A DNA stretch of 8,847 nt from Pseudomonadota bacterium (lineage in GTDB: Bacteria > Pseudomonadota > Alphaproteobacteria > Rhizobiales > Devosiaceae): positions 1-8,847 of the forward strand of contig JAEYZJ010000369.1 of assembly GCA_023430705.1 (NCBI GenBank). The letters run 5' to 3'. This document shows, piece by piece, positions 1 to 5,665 of the stretch; position 1 is the first letter of the stretch; each line of letters opens with the position of its first letter. Below the pieces are notes generated by a model. That model was not told the origin of the DNA. It was given only the letters and a program-made list of their open reading frames with translations, and ran no database searches. The position numbers and the translations under genes are program-made.

Positions 1-218
1 CCGTCCGTCCCGAGCCAGTGGTCGGGCGACAGCGGCGGCAGCATGCGCGCCTTGATATTGGGGATGTTGGGGTTCGACGGCAGCCAGAAATACGAGACCA
101 GCGTGACGGCGAGGAACCCTGCCGTCAGCACGATTCCCACCACCAGCGAGGCGTTGAGGTCGATGCGGCGGCGGCGCGGCTTCGGCGTTGCGAGGGCCGG
201 GGAGGCGGTATCGGTCAT
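1..218 (-). CDS. DppC-type ABC transporter permease, N-terminal part (runs off left edge)
   Basis: This is the second inner-membrane permease of a dipeptide/oligopeptide-type ABC importer; only the first 72 residues are in the window. The protein starts MTDTASPALATPKPRRRR, so it has a short cytoplasmic tail rich in Arg. One hydrophobic segment follows (about residues 24-46, LVVGIVLTAGFLAVTLVSYF). After it comes a periplasmic stretch ending in HWLGTDG, the start of the HxLGTDxxGRD motif characteristic of DppC/OppC proteins. The start at 218 is preceded by a good ribosome binding site, GGAGG, about 7 bases upstream. It lies 12 bases downstream of the DppB-type gene's stop, so the two are co-transcribed and probably translationally linked. 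The family is clear; the substrate cannot be read from this fragment. Confidence 0.88.
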   Translation of the reverse strand, partial: MTDTASPALATPKPRRRRIDLNASLVVGIVLTAGFLAVTLVSYFWLPSNPNIPNIKARMLPPLSPDHWLGTD

Positions 219-230
219 TGCAGGGCCTCC

Positions 231-1178
231 TTACGTTGCGTTGCGGATGCGGGGGTCGAGGATGCCGTAGAGCAGGTCGACCACGAAATTCACGAAGATC
301 ACGAACACGATGATCAGCATCACCGTCGACTGCACCACGATCACCTCGCGGGCTGAGACGTTGGCGAGGATCATGCGGCTGAGCCCAGGCAGCGAGAACA
401 CCATCTCGATGATCACGGTGCCCCCGATCAGCTCTGCGATCTGCAGGCCCACGATCGTCACGATCGGCAGGGCGGCATTGCGCAGGCCCACCTGCAGCAG
501 CGCCTGGGTGCGCGTCATGCCGACGGCGCGAGCAGTGCGCACATAGTCCTGGTTCATCACGTCGAGCACTGCCGAGCGCACGTAGCGGATCAGCACTGCC
601 GCCATGATCAGACCGAGCGACAGCACCGGCAGCACCAGCGAACGGACGGCGCCCACCCAGTCCTGCGACCAGTCGGTCCAGCCGCCGGTCGGCAGCCAGC
701 CCAGCTTCACGCCGAACAGCACCGACAGCAGGATGCCGGCCCAGAACACCGGCACGGCGATGCCGATCTGGCTCAGCAGGGCCAGTACAGCGCCCGAGGG
801 CTTGCCGACATTGCGGGCCGCGATCGTGCCCACCGGAATGGCGATGATCAGCCCCAGCAGGAGCCCCGACAGGGCGAGCGGAATGGAGACGCCCAGCCGG
901 TCGGTGACGAGGTCGGCGACAGCTTCCTTGGTACGGAAGGACTGGCCGAGATCGCCGGAAAGCATGTTTGCGATCCAGTTGAAGTACTGGACCGGTAGCG
1001 GCTTATCGAGCCCGTAGGCATGCGCCAGCGCGTTGATGGCTTCGGCGGTCGCATCCTTGCCCAGCACGATTGCGGCGACGTTACCGCCCGCGGCGCGAAT
1101 GAGCAGGAAGATGACGACGGAGGCGATGAATACCGCGCCGATGAAAAACGCGAGCTTGCGGAGCACATAGATCGCCAT
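231..1178 (-). CDS. DppB-type ABC transporter permease
   Basis: A 315-residue integral membrane permease, the usual length for DppB/OppB proteins, forming half of the transmembrane channel of a peptide/amino-acid-type importer. It begins MAIYVLRKLAFFIGAVF with a first membrane helix at about residues 10-27. GDLGQSF follows at 75-81 (the conserved GDLG motif after the first periplasmic loop), then several more hydrophobic segments. The cytoplasmic EAA-type loop that contacts the ATPase is YVRTARAVGMTRTQALLQ (about 212-229), continuing to the conserved LRNAALPI. The tail has FSLPGLSRM and ends DPRIRNAT, as is typical. The frame is open 39 codons further upstream, but that extension is basic and non-family-like, so I chose the methionine at 1178. 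Its ribosome binding site is weak. It sits 82 bases downstream of the solute-binding protein gene in the same operon. Confidence 0.93.
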   Translation of the reverse strand: MAIYVLRKLAFFIGAVFIASVVIFLLIRAAGGNVAAIVLGKDATAEAINALAHAYGLDKPLPVQYFNWIANMLSGDLGQSFRTKEAVADLVTDRLGVSIPLALSGLLLGLIIAIPVGTIAARNVGKPSGAVLALLSQIGIAVPVFWAGILLSVLFGVKLGWLPTGGWTDWSQDWVGAVRSLVLPVLSLGLIMAAVLIRYVRSAVLDVMNQDYVRTARAVGMTRTQALLQVGLRNAALPIVTIVGLQIAELIGGTVIIEMVFSLPGLSRMILANVSAREVIVVQSTVMLIIVFVIFVNFVVDLLYGILDPRIRNAT

Positions 1179-1260
1179 AACGCCAACCCCGGAGAATGAA
1201 GTCACTTCGATGGATGCGAGCCGGCGTTGTGCCGTCGGCCCGCGGGTTCGGTTGCTGGTG

Positions 1261-2784
1261 TTACCAGTGCAGCTTGCCGATCTCGATCGCGACAAGAACG
1301 CGCGGCTCGAGGAAGCCCTTGAGCTCGGTGTCGAACAGGCCCACGCCCTTCTTTGCGATCATCGGCACGATGACGGCGTCGTCGCGCAGGATCTTGGCGG
1401 CTTCCTTCATCTTGGCGAGGTACTCCTCGTCGCTGGTCGCCTTGTCGGCATCCGTCAGCGCCTGGGTGTACTCGGGGCTGCAGTAGGTGCTCCAGCCGGC
1501 CTTGTCCGGGCTCGAGCAGGCCCACTGGGTCGGCTCGGCGTCGCCCGACATCACGGTGATGTCGAACTGCGGCGGACGGCCCTGGAAGATCAGCTGGCTG
1601 TAGCGCGCGAGGTCGATCGCGTTGCGGGTGACGTTGAAGCCGGCGCCCTGCATGGCCGGGATCATGATGTCGGCCGGCAGCGACAGGTCAGGTACGTCGC
1701 TCAGCGAGGCGAACTCCAGCGGCGTCGAAGCGTACTTGGGCGCCTCGGCCATGGCCTTCTCGAAGTCGAACGGATACGGGCAGCTCTCGGCGCTCTCCGG
1801 CTCGAACCAGGGTTGGTTCGGCAGCGCGAAGGTGCAGGTGTTGTCCGCACCCCAAGCGGCGCCGAACGCGTCGTTGAACGACTGGCGGTCCAGCGTCGCG
1901 GCCAGTGCCTTGCGAAGTTCCGGATCGAGCTTCTGGTTGAACACCGCGTAGGTCGGTTCGCCAACCTGCGGGTAGGTGTGCAGCGTGAACTTCTTGTCGA
2001 GTTCGCGCTTGCTCAGCTGTTCCCACAGGTCGATCGTGATCACCGGAACGGCGTCGACTTCACCGGCTTCGAGCGCATTGAGGCCGGCGGTGCCGTCCGT
2101 CACGATGCGCACGGTGGCCGAGGTGATGGCCGGCTTGTTGCCCCAGTAGTTCGGGTTGGCCTCGAACTCGAAGCTCGAGTTCGTGGTGTAGGACTTGAGC
2201 ACGTACGGGCCCGTGCCGATCGGGTTGGTGGCGATCGAGCCGGCGGCATGCTCGGGCTGGATCAGGCCGGCGACCGAGCCCATGCCGCGCCAGAAGCTCT
2301 GGCTCGGCTGCGACAGCGTCACGCGCACCGTCGAGTCGTCGACCTTCTCGATCGAGCTCACGGCGTTGTAGACCGACGAGTTGTTCACCACAGGCGAGTT
2401 CTTCATCGCGTTCAGCGAGAAGACCACGTCCTCGGCGCGCACCGGGCTGCCGTCCGAGAAGGTCGTCTGGCGGATCTTGAACTCATAGGTCAGCTTGTCG
2501 TCCGAGATCGTCCAGGACTCGGCGACACCCGGCTCGACCGAGCCGTCCTTGTTGAAGAACACCAGCGGCTCGACCACGTTGGCCGGAATCCACAGGCGGA
2601 GCGCTGTAAGGGGGCTCGTCACATAGTCCAGAGTGCCGGGGTCCTGGCGTGCGATCAGCACGACCTTGTTCTCGGCGGCGCGCGGGGAGGCAGCCACGGC
2701 CTCTACGGCGCCGAACGCCCCCAGCATGAGTGCCGCAGCGGCAATGCCGCCAAGGCGGCCCGTGAACGTGCGCTTGAATTGCAT
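1261..2784 (-). CDS. Periplasmic solute-binding protein of dipeptide-type ABC transporter (SBP_bac_5 family)
   Basis: A 507-residue secreted binding protein that captures substrate for the permeases encoded downstream. The start MQFKRTFTGRLGG at 2784 begins a standard signal peptide: positive residues, a hydrophobic core rich in Ala/Leu, and an Ala-rich likely cleavage site around residues 31-32. The frame is open 49 codons upstream to 2931, but only this start gives a signal peptide, and a purine-rich AGGAAGGG lies about 10-15 bases before it. Family hallmarks are DPGTLDY near the mature N-terminus, EPLVFFNKDGSVEPGVAESW, FSDGSPVRAEDVVFSL, PIGTGPYVLKSY and NPNYWG. A late WSTYCSPEYTQAL block resembles the C-terminal lobe signature of this family. 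The mature protein has four Cys (in TCTF, SCPYPF, WACSS and TYCSPE), so disulfides are possible. It is first in the operon. Given the divergent racemase/lyase pair next door, hydroxyproline or proline-containing peptides are plausible ligands, but this is inference. Confidence 0.94.
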   Translation of the reverse strand: MQFKRTFTGRLGGIAAAALMLGAFGAVEAVAASPRAAENKVVLIARQDPGTLDYVTSPLTALRLWIPANVVEPLVFFNKDGSVEPGVAESWTISDDKLTYEFKIRQTTFSDGSPVRAEDVVFSLNAMKNSPVVNNSSVYNAVSSIEKVDDSTVRVTLSQPSQSFWRGMGSVAGLIQPEHAAGSIATNPIGTGPYVLKSYTTNSSFEFEANPNYWGNKPAITSATVRIVTDGTAGLNALEAGEVDAVPVITIDLWEQLSKRELDKKFTLHTYPQVGEPTYAVFNQKLDPELRKALAATLDRQSFNDAFGAAWGADNTCTFALPNQPWFEPESAESCPYPFDFEKAMAEAPKYASTPLEFASLSDVPDLSLPADIMIPAMQGAGFNVTRNAIDLARYSQLIFQGRPPQFDITVMSGDAEPTQWACSSPDKAGWSTYCSPEYTQALTDADKATSDEEYLAKMKEAAKILRDDAVIVPMIAKKGVGLFDTELKGFLEPRVLVAIEIGKLHW

Positions 2785-2882
2785 GTCCAGTCGTCCCTTC
2801 CTGTTGTCCCTGATAGGCTTATGCGCGGTCGGCCCCACGGTGCCTGATACTCCGCCCACAGCCGCGCTTACTGGAGCCGAGC

Positions 2883-2899
2883 GTTCCACGATGTAGAAT
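2883..2899. promoter_or_regulatory. Third operator-like site, GTTCCACGATGTAGAAT
   Basis: This site has the same 17-bp format as 3011-3027, with a perfect GTTCC left half and a degenerate AGAAT right half. It is also close to the reverse complement of the 3033-3049 site (GTTCCACAATGCAGTGC): the first seven bases and the central ATG match. It lies about 100 bases upstream of the binding-protein start codon, near where a promoter or a repressing operator would be expected. Three matching sites in about 170 bases suggest cooperative control of the transporter operon. Confidence 0.4.
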
Positions 2900-3010
2900 G
2901 CGTGATTCATTGGCACCCTGTTATTCTGCACACGAGTTGGGCGATCGCCAGGTAGTGTGCGTTTTCAGTGCAAACGTGACCCATTTCAGCGGGGCTGAGA
3001 AGAACACGCG

Positions 3011-3049
3011 GTTCCGCTGTATGGAACGTGGCGCACTGCATTGTGGAAC
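3011..3049. promoter_or_regulatory. Tandem operator-like sites (GTTCC-N7-GGAAC plus a diverged copy)
   Basis: The sequence 3011-3027 is GTTCCGCTGTATGGAAC, a perfect 5-bp inverted repeat with a 7-bp centre. The neighbouring site 3033-3049, GCACTGCATTGTGGAAC, shares the GGAAC half. The TGGAACG elements of the two start at 3022 and 3044, 22 bp apart, or two helical turns, so dimers on both would sit on the same DNA face. The 17-bp size and half-sites resemble operators of IclR-family regulators, which often control catabolic and transport genes. That assignment is from memory of the motif style, and no regulator gene is in the window. The sites lie 230-265 bases upstream of the binding-protein start codon. 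Confidence 0.5.
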
Positions 3050-3159
3050 GCTCTCTCGCGAAGATGCCCCGCCGGCCGCCTCGTTGCCGTCGCGCATGTG
3101 CTTGATGCGGCACGAGGATCGGCCACGCTGGGAATCGGGAGGGCCTCGGACGGCTTGGC

Positions 3160-4077
3160 CTACAATACGCCGTACCTGGCAAGGTCGAGCCGGTTGCGCA
3201 GCGCTTCCTCGGTGATTGCCCGAACCCGCGCCGCTTCGGCCAGCGACAGCCTCAGGCGCGGCGCCCGCGTGACAGGCGAGGTGCCGCGCACGAGATGTTC
3301 CACCAGCTTGATGTTCTGGACGAACCGCGGCCCGATATCCATGTGCAGCAGCGGCAGGAACCAGCGGTAGATTTCGAGCGCCTCGCCAATCCTGCCCGCC
3401 GCCGCCAGGCGGTAGATCGCCACCGTCTCGTGCGGGAACGCATTGACCAGCCCCGCAATCCAGCCTGAGCATCCGAGGACAAGGCTCTCGAGCGCCAGGT
3501 CGTCCACCCCGGTCAGCAACTGGTAGCGGTCGCCCACCGCGCGCAGCGTCTCGTTGATGCGCCGCGTGTCGCCGGTCGATTCCTTCACCGCCACGAACCT
3601 GGGCTCGTCCGCCATCTCCGCCAGCATCTCCCCGCTGACGTCGATCCCGTAGGCGATGGGGTTGTTGTAGATGATGATCGGCAGCGCCGAGGCCCCGGCC
3701 ACCGTCCGGTAATGTGCCACCACTTCGGCGTCCGTCGCGAGATAGCGCATCGCCGGCAGCACCATCAGCCCGTCCGCGCCCACCCGCTCGGCCTCTGCCG
3801 CGAGTCGTGCCGCGGCGCGCGTCGAATCCTCGGCGATGGTCAGCAGCACCGGCGTCCGCCCGCCCGAGGCCTCGATCGCAGTCCGCGCGACGCCGAGCTT
3901 CTCGTCCTCCACCAGCGTGCTCGCCTCGCCCAGCGAGCCGCAGGCGATGATGCCGTCCACCCCGGCCGCGATCTGGAACTCGACATCGTCGGCCACGCCG
4001 TCGAAATCGACCTCTTCGTCTTCGGTCATCTTGGTGGTGATGGCGGGGAACACCCCGCGGAAATCGCTCTTCTGCAT
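3160..4077 (-). CDS. DHDPS/NAL-family lyase, possibly pyrroline-4-hydroxy-2-carboxylate deaminase
   Basis: A 305-residue TIM-barrel class I aldolase-superfamily enzyme, full length for the DapA/NanA family. I chose the start MQKSDFRGVFPAITT (4077) because the family begins with this strand; the frame is open nine codons further up. Family motifs are GSLGE at residues 47-51 (the GTTGE-type carboxylate-binding loop), YNNP at 137-140 with the catalytic Tyr137, and VAVKEST at 162-168 with the Schiff-base Lys165. LTGVDDLALESL and GCSGWIAGLVNAFP complete the barrel. The DapA arginine that follows YNxP (YNVPSRTG, Arg138 in E. coli) is replaced by Ala142, so a lysine-biosynthetic role is unlikely. 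It is divergent from a hydroxyproline epimerase-type gene. Family members in bacterial hydroxyproline clusters deaminate pyrroline-4-hydroxy-2-carboxylate to 2-oxoglutarate semialdehyde, which makes that the leading hypothesis. Another 2-keto-acid aldolase or dehydratase remains possible. Confidence 0.9.
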   Translation of the reverse strand: MQKSDFRGVFPAITTKMTEDEEVDFDGVADDVEFQIAAGVDGIIACGSLGEASTLVEDEKLGVARTAIEASGGRTPVLLTIAEDSTRAAARLAAEAERVGADGLMVLPAMRYLATDAEVVAHYRTVAGASALPIIIYNNPIAYGIDVSGEMLAEMADEPRFVAVKESTGDTRRINETLRAVGDRYQLLTGVDDLALESLVLGCSGWIAGLVNAFPHETVAIYRLAAAGRIGEALEIYRWFLPLLHMDIGPRFVQNIKLVEHLVRGTSPVTRAPRLRLSLAEAARVRAITEEALRNRLDLARYGVL

Positions 4078-4158
4078 CGTCGTCCTGCCTTTGCATGCAC
4101 TCATAGGCCAGCGGCCGCGCCTCTGCTATCTCTGTGCACTCAGATTCAGGGAGGGCGC
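4078..4158. promoter_or_regulatory. Shared divergent promoter region of the lyase and racemase genes
   Basis: These 81 bases separate two start codons pointing outward, so they must hold both promoters and probably a common operator. The 8-bp direct repeat TGCACTCA occurs at 4096-4103 and 4135-4142. Each copy overlaps a small palindrome: TGCATGCA at 4092-4099 and GTGCAC at 4134-4139. GntR-family regulators of amino-acid catabolism often bind short palindromes like these, but no regulator is encoded here. I see no convincing -35/-10 pair. The racemase has a strong ribosome binding site, GGGAGG, at 4150-4155; the lyase has a weaker AGGCAGGA. Confidence 0.5.
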
Positions 4159-5193
4159 ATGCGCTGGTCGAGGACGGTGACGCTGGTCGAGGCTCACGCC
4201 GAAGGCGAAGTCGGCCGCATCGTCACCGGCGGCGTCATCGATATTCCCGGCGCGACAATCGCCGAGAAGCTGCGCCACCTCAACGAGGTCGATGACAGCC
4301 TGCGCCGCTTCCTCGTCTTCGAGCCGCGCGCCTCGGCGCAGATGAGCACCTGCCTCGTCTTCCCGCCGACCCGGTCCGACGCTGATGTCGGCTTCATCAT
4401 CCTGCAGGGTGACCGCGCCCACGCCATGAGCGGGTCGAACAGCATGTGCCTCGTCACGGTCCTGCTCGAGACGGGGATGCTGCCGATGACGGAGGGCGAA
4501 ACCGTCGTGCGCATCGACACCGCCTCCGGTCTGGTCACAGCCCGCGCCCGATGCCGCGATGGCAGGTGCGAGCGCGTCACGCTCACCATGAATCCCTCCT
4601 ATGTGCACGAGCTGGACGCGACCGTGGAGGTTGAGGACCATGGCAGGGTAAAGGTCGATATCGCCTATGGCGGCATCTTCTATGCGCTCGTCGATCCCGC
4701 CCGCTTCGGCCTGGAGATCGAGCCGGATCAGGCACGCGCCCTCGTCGCCGCCGGCAGCGCCGTGCACCGCGCCGTCAACGCCCAGCTCGACATCCGCCAT
4801 CCCGAGCTCGAGACGATGCGCGGCATCTCCTACGTCATGTTCGTCGGCCACAATGCCGCGGGCGAGCTCAAGGGCGCGACGATCATGCCGCCGGGCCGTA
4901 TCGACCGCTCACCCTGCGGCACCGGCAACTCCGCGCGCCTCGCCGTCGATGCCGCCCGCGGCCTCGTGCGGGCCGGGGAGACACGCGTCGCCCGCTCGAT
5001 CATCGACTCACGCTTCGACGTCACCTACGCCGCCGACCTCACCGTCGCCGGCCGCCCCGCCGTCCAGCCGGTCATCTCCGGCCGGGCCTGGATCCACGGC
5101 CTCCACCAGCTCGGCCTCGACCCCACCGACCCCTATCCCCACGGCTACACGGTGGCCGACACCTGGGGTGACGCCTTCGACCTGCTGAAGTGA
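4159..5193 (+). CDS. Proline racemase-family enzyme (hydroxyproline 2-epimerase or trans-3-hydroxyproline dehydratase type)
   Basis: A 344-residue cytoplasmic enzyme of the proline racemase superfamily, full length. The start at 4159 has GGGAGG about 4 bases upstream; the frame is open further back but overlaps the divergent lyase gene. Motifs are HAEGEVGRIVTGGV (13-26), where Cys/Cys members usually have HTGGEP, FEPRAS (54-59), MSGSNSMC (90-97), GGIFYALVD (171-179) and DRSPCGTGNSA (249-259). In classic proline racemases and 4-hydroxyproline epimerases both acid/base residues are Cys. Here the first position is Ser91 and the second is Cys253. Known variants include Thr/Cys enzymes, which dehydrate trans-3-hydroxy-L-proline, and Ser/Cys enzymes, reported as epimerases and/or dehydratases. 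So hydroxyproline is a likely substrate, but epimerisation and dehydration cannot be told apart here. The divergent lyase and nearby ABC transporter support a catabolic role. Confidence 0.9.
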   Translation: MRWSRTVTLVEAHAEGEVGRIVTGGVIDIPGATIAEKLRHLNEVDDSLRRFLVFEPRASAQMSTCLVFPPTRSDADVGFIILQGDRAHAMSGSNSMCLVTVLLETGMLPMTEGETVVRIDTASGLVTARARCRDGRCERVTLTMNPSYVHELDATVEVEDHGRVKVDIAYGGIFYALVDPARFGLEIEPDQARALVAAGSAVHRAVNAQLDIRHPELETMRGISYVMFVGHNAAGELKGATIMPPGRIDRSPCGTGNSARLAVDAARGLVRAGETRVARSIIDSRFDVTYAADLTVAGRPAVQPVISGRAWIHGLHQLGLDPTDPYPHGYTVADTWGDAFDLLK

Positions 5194-5221
5194 GCGGCCG
5201 CGGAGCGCTGGCCGAAGCTGC

Positions 5222-5326
5222 TCAGTCGTAGGGGAGGATGCCGGACGGCGACACCGAGAAACCCTCGGCCGCGGCCGTGCGCCAGTCGATCGTCGCCAGC
5301 CTGTTGCCCAGCCCTCCTCCGGGCAT
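5222..5326 (-). pseudogene. Possible C-terminal remnant of an unidentified gene
   Basis: On the minus strand, a frame ending at a TGA at 5222-5224 reads about 33 residues with natural-looking protein sequence: LGNRLATIDWRTAAAEGF followed by SVSPSGILPYD. Its codons end almost entirely in G or C, like the real genes around it. Upstream the frame turns less protein-like, and I see no ribosome binding site. It may be the tail of a decayed or deleted gene, or a chance frame. I do not recognise the family. Confidence 0.25.
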
Positions 5327-5415
5327 CGGTCGGCAGGAACCATCTGCCCTGATAGATCGACTAGCATCCCTCGCCTGTACCGCCCGATGACGGCCGGCAA
5401 GACGGCAAGCCTGCC

Positions 5416-5456
5416 TTTACGCTCCCGTTACGCCTGAGCGCGGCTTTCGCTATGGA
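5416..5456 (+). promoter_or_regulatory. Probable KdpE box and kdp promoter
   Basis: TTACG occurs twice, at 5417-5421 and 5428-5432, exactly 11 bp apart (CTTTACGCTCCCGTTACGCC). OmpR/PhoB-family response regulators such as KdpE bind tandem half-sites spaced one helical turn, and the E. coli kdp site has a comparable TTTATA/TTTACA arrangement. The second copy would cover the -35 position for a weak -10 candidate TATGGA at 5451-5456 (17-bp spacer), as expected for a promoter that needs an activator. KdpE would induce the operon under K+ limitation. The promoter hexamers themselves are poor, so the exact start is uncertain. Confidence 0.5.
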
Positions 5457-5461
5457 GCCGA

Positions 5462-5478
5462 TACGCCGGTGAGGCGTA
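5462..5478 (+). other. Leader hairpin upstream of kdpF
   Basis: TACGCC (5462-5467) and GGCGTA (5473-5478) form a perfect 6-bp stem with a 5-base loop, GGTGA. It sits at or just after the expected kdp transcription start and about 35 bases before the first start codon. It could stabilise the 5' end of the messenger, or be a palindromic protein site. Confidence 0.35.
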
Positions 5479-5513
5479 GGCCCGCTTCCGTCTCGATCTG
5501 ATGGGAGCAACTC

Positions 5514-5658
5514 ATGTTTGCCGATTTCGCCTACTTCGCCGGAGGTCTGCTGGGCTTTGTGCTCCTGTGGCTCTCCGTCAGCGCGGCGGGGAGGCTTCGT
5601 CGCCGCGCTGATCCTCGTCTACGCGGTGGCGGCACTGATCCGCCCCGAGAAGTTCTGA
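5514..5658 (+). pseudogene. kdpF: kdpF region, out of frame (small KdpF subunit of the K+ pump)
   Basis: KdpF is a single-helix peptide of about 29 residues that stabilises the KdpFABC complex. Its typical C-terminus is present here: the frame ending at the TGA at 5656-5658 reads GGFVAALILVYAVA and ends ALIRPEKF, 7 bases before kdpA. That frame has no ATG or GTG start. The only well-placed start, the ATG at 5514 behind GGGAG, begins a hydrophobic peptide (MFADFAYFAGGLLGFVLLWL) in another frame. That frame runs on as Arg/Pro-rich sequence to a TGA at 5667-5669, overlapping the kdpA start. Removing one G from the GGGG run at 5588-5591 would join both parts into one 47-residue, two-helix protein. 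Alternatively, a short upstream membrane peptide and kdpF were fused by a deletion that removed the kdpF start. Confidence 0.6.
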
Positions 5659-5665
5659 GGGCGAC

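Larger units (their letters stand above)
2785..3159. promoter_or_regulatory. 375-base gap between the transporter operon and the lyase gene; probable transporter promoter region
   Basis: I see no credible gene here: the open frames crossing it have no family-like sequence and no good ribosome binding site. It must contain the promoter of the leftward transporter operon, but I could not pick a convincing -35/-10 pair. It holds three related GTTCC/GGAAC-type sites (2883-2899, 3011-3027, 3033-3049). The perfect 10-bp palindrome GGCGATCGCC lies at 2940-2949. Just past the lyase gene's stop, 3113-3148 can form an imperfect hairpin (CGAGG and GGCC pairing with GGCCTCG across a long loop). It has no T-run, so I do not call it a terminator. 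Confidence 0.6.
5194..5513. promoter_or_regulatory. 320-base gap between the racemase gene and the kdp operon
   Basis: No intact gene is visible. Directly after the racemase stop, CGGCC (5195-5199) can pair with GGCCG (5210-5214), a short GC stem without a T-run, so a weak terminator candidate at best. A second hairpin, CCGAG/CTCGG (5254-5268), and the 12-bp palindrome CGGCCGCGGCCG (5266-5277) follow. They lie inside the possible gene remnant on the minus strand. The right third contains the kdp control elements listed separately. Confidence 0.5.

Noticed and set aside
1179..1260. Attenuating hairpin between the binding protein and the permease genes
   Set aside because: Only a 4-bp perfect stem (CGGC/GCCG) could be drawn, which is not above chance in this GC-rich spacer.
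1210..2847. 545-codon open frame on the plus strand opposite the solute-binding protein
   Set aside because: It is Arg/Val/His-rich with no recognisable domain, and lies fully antisense to a clear SBP_bac_5 gene. Long antisense frames are expected in GC-rich coding DNA.
3161..3166. TACAAT, a near-consensus -10 on the plus strand
   Set aside because: It lies at the 3' end of the lyase gene, has no matching -35, and no plus-strand gene lies close downstream.
2898..3215. Plus-strand open frame of 105 codons in the 2785-3159 gap
   Set aside because: No ribosome binding site, no family resemblance, and it runs into the 3' end of the lyase gene on the other strand.
2921..4096. 391-codon minus-strand frame overlapping the lyase gene and the gap
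   Set aside because: Over the lyase gene it is low-complexity Arg/Gly sequence, the typical out-of-frame shadow. The part in the gap shows no family-like sequence.
4126..4851. 241-codon minus-strand frame opposite the racemase gene
   Set aside because: Its composition is that of an antisense shadow, and the plus-strand racemase frame has all family motifs.
5194..5214. Rho-independent terminator after the racemase gene
   Set aside because: The stem is only about five GC pairs and no T-run follows, so it is only mentioned as a hairpin.
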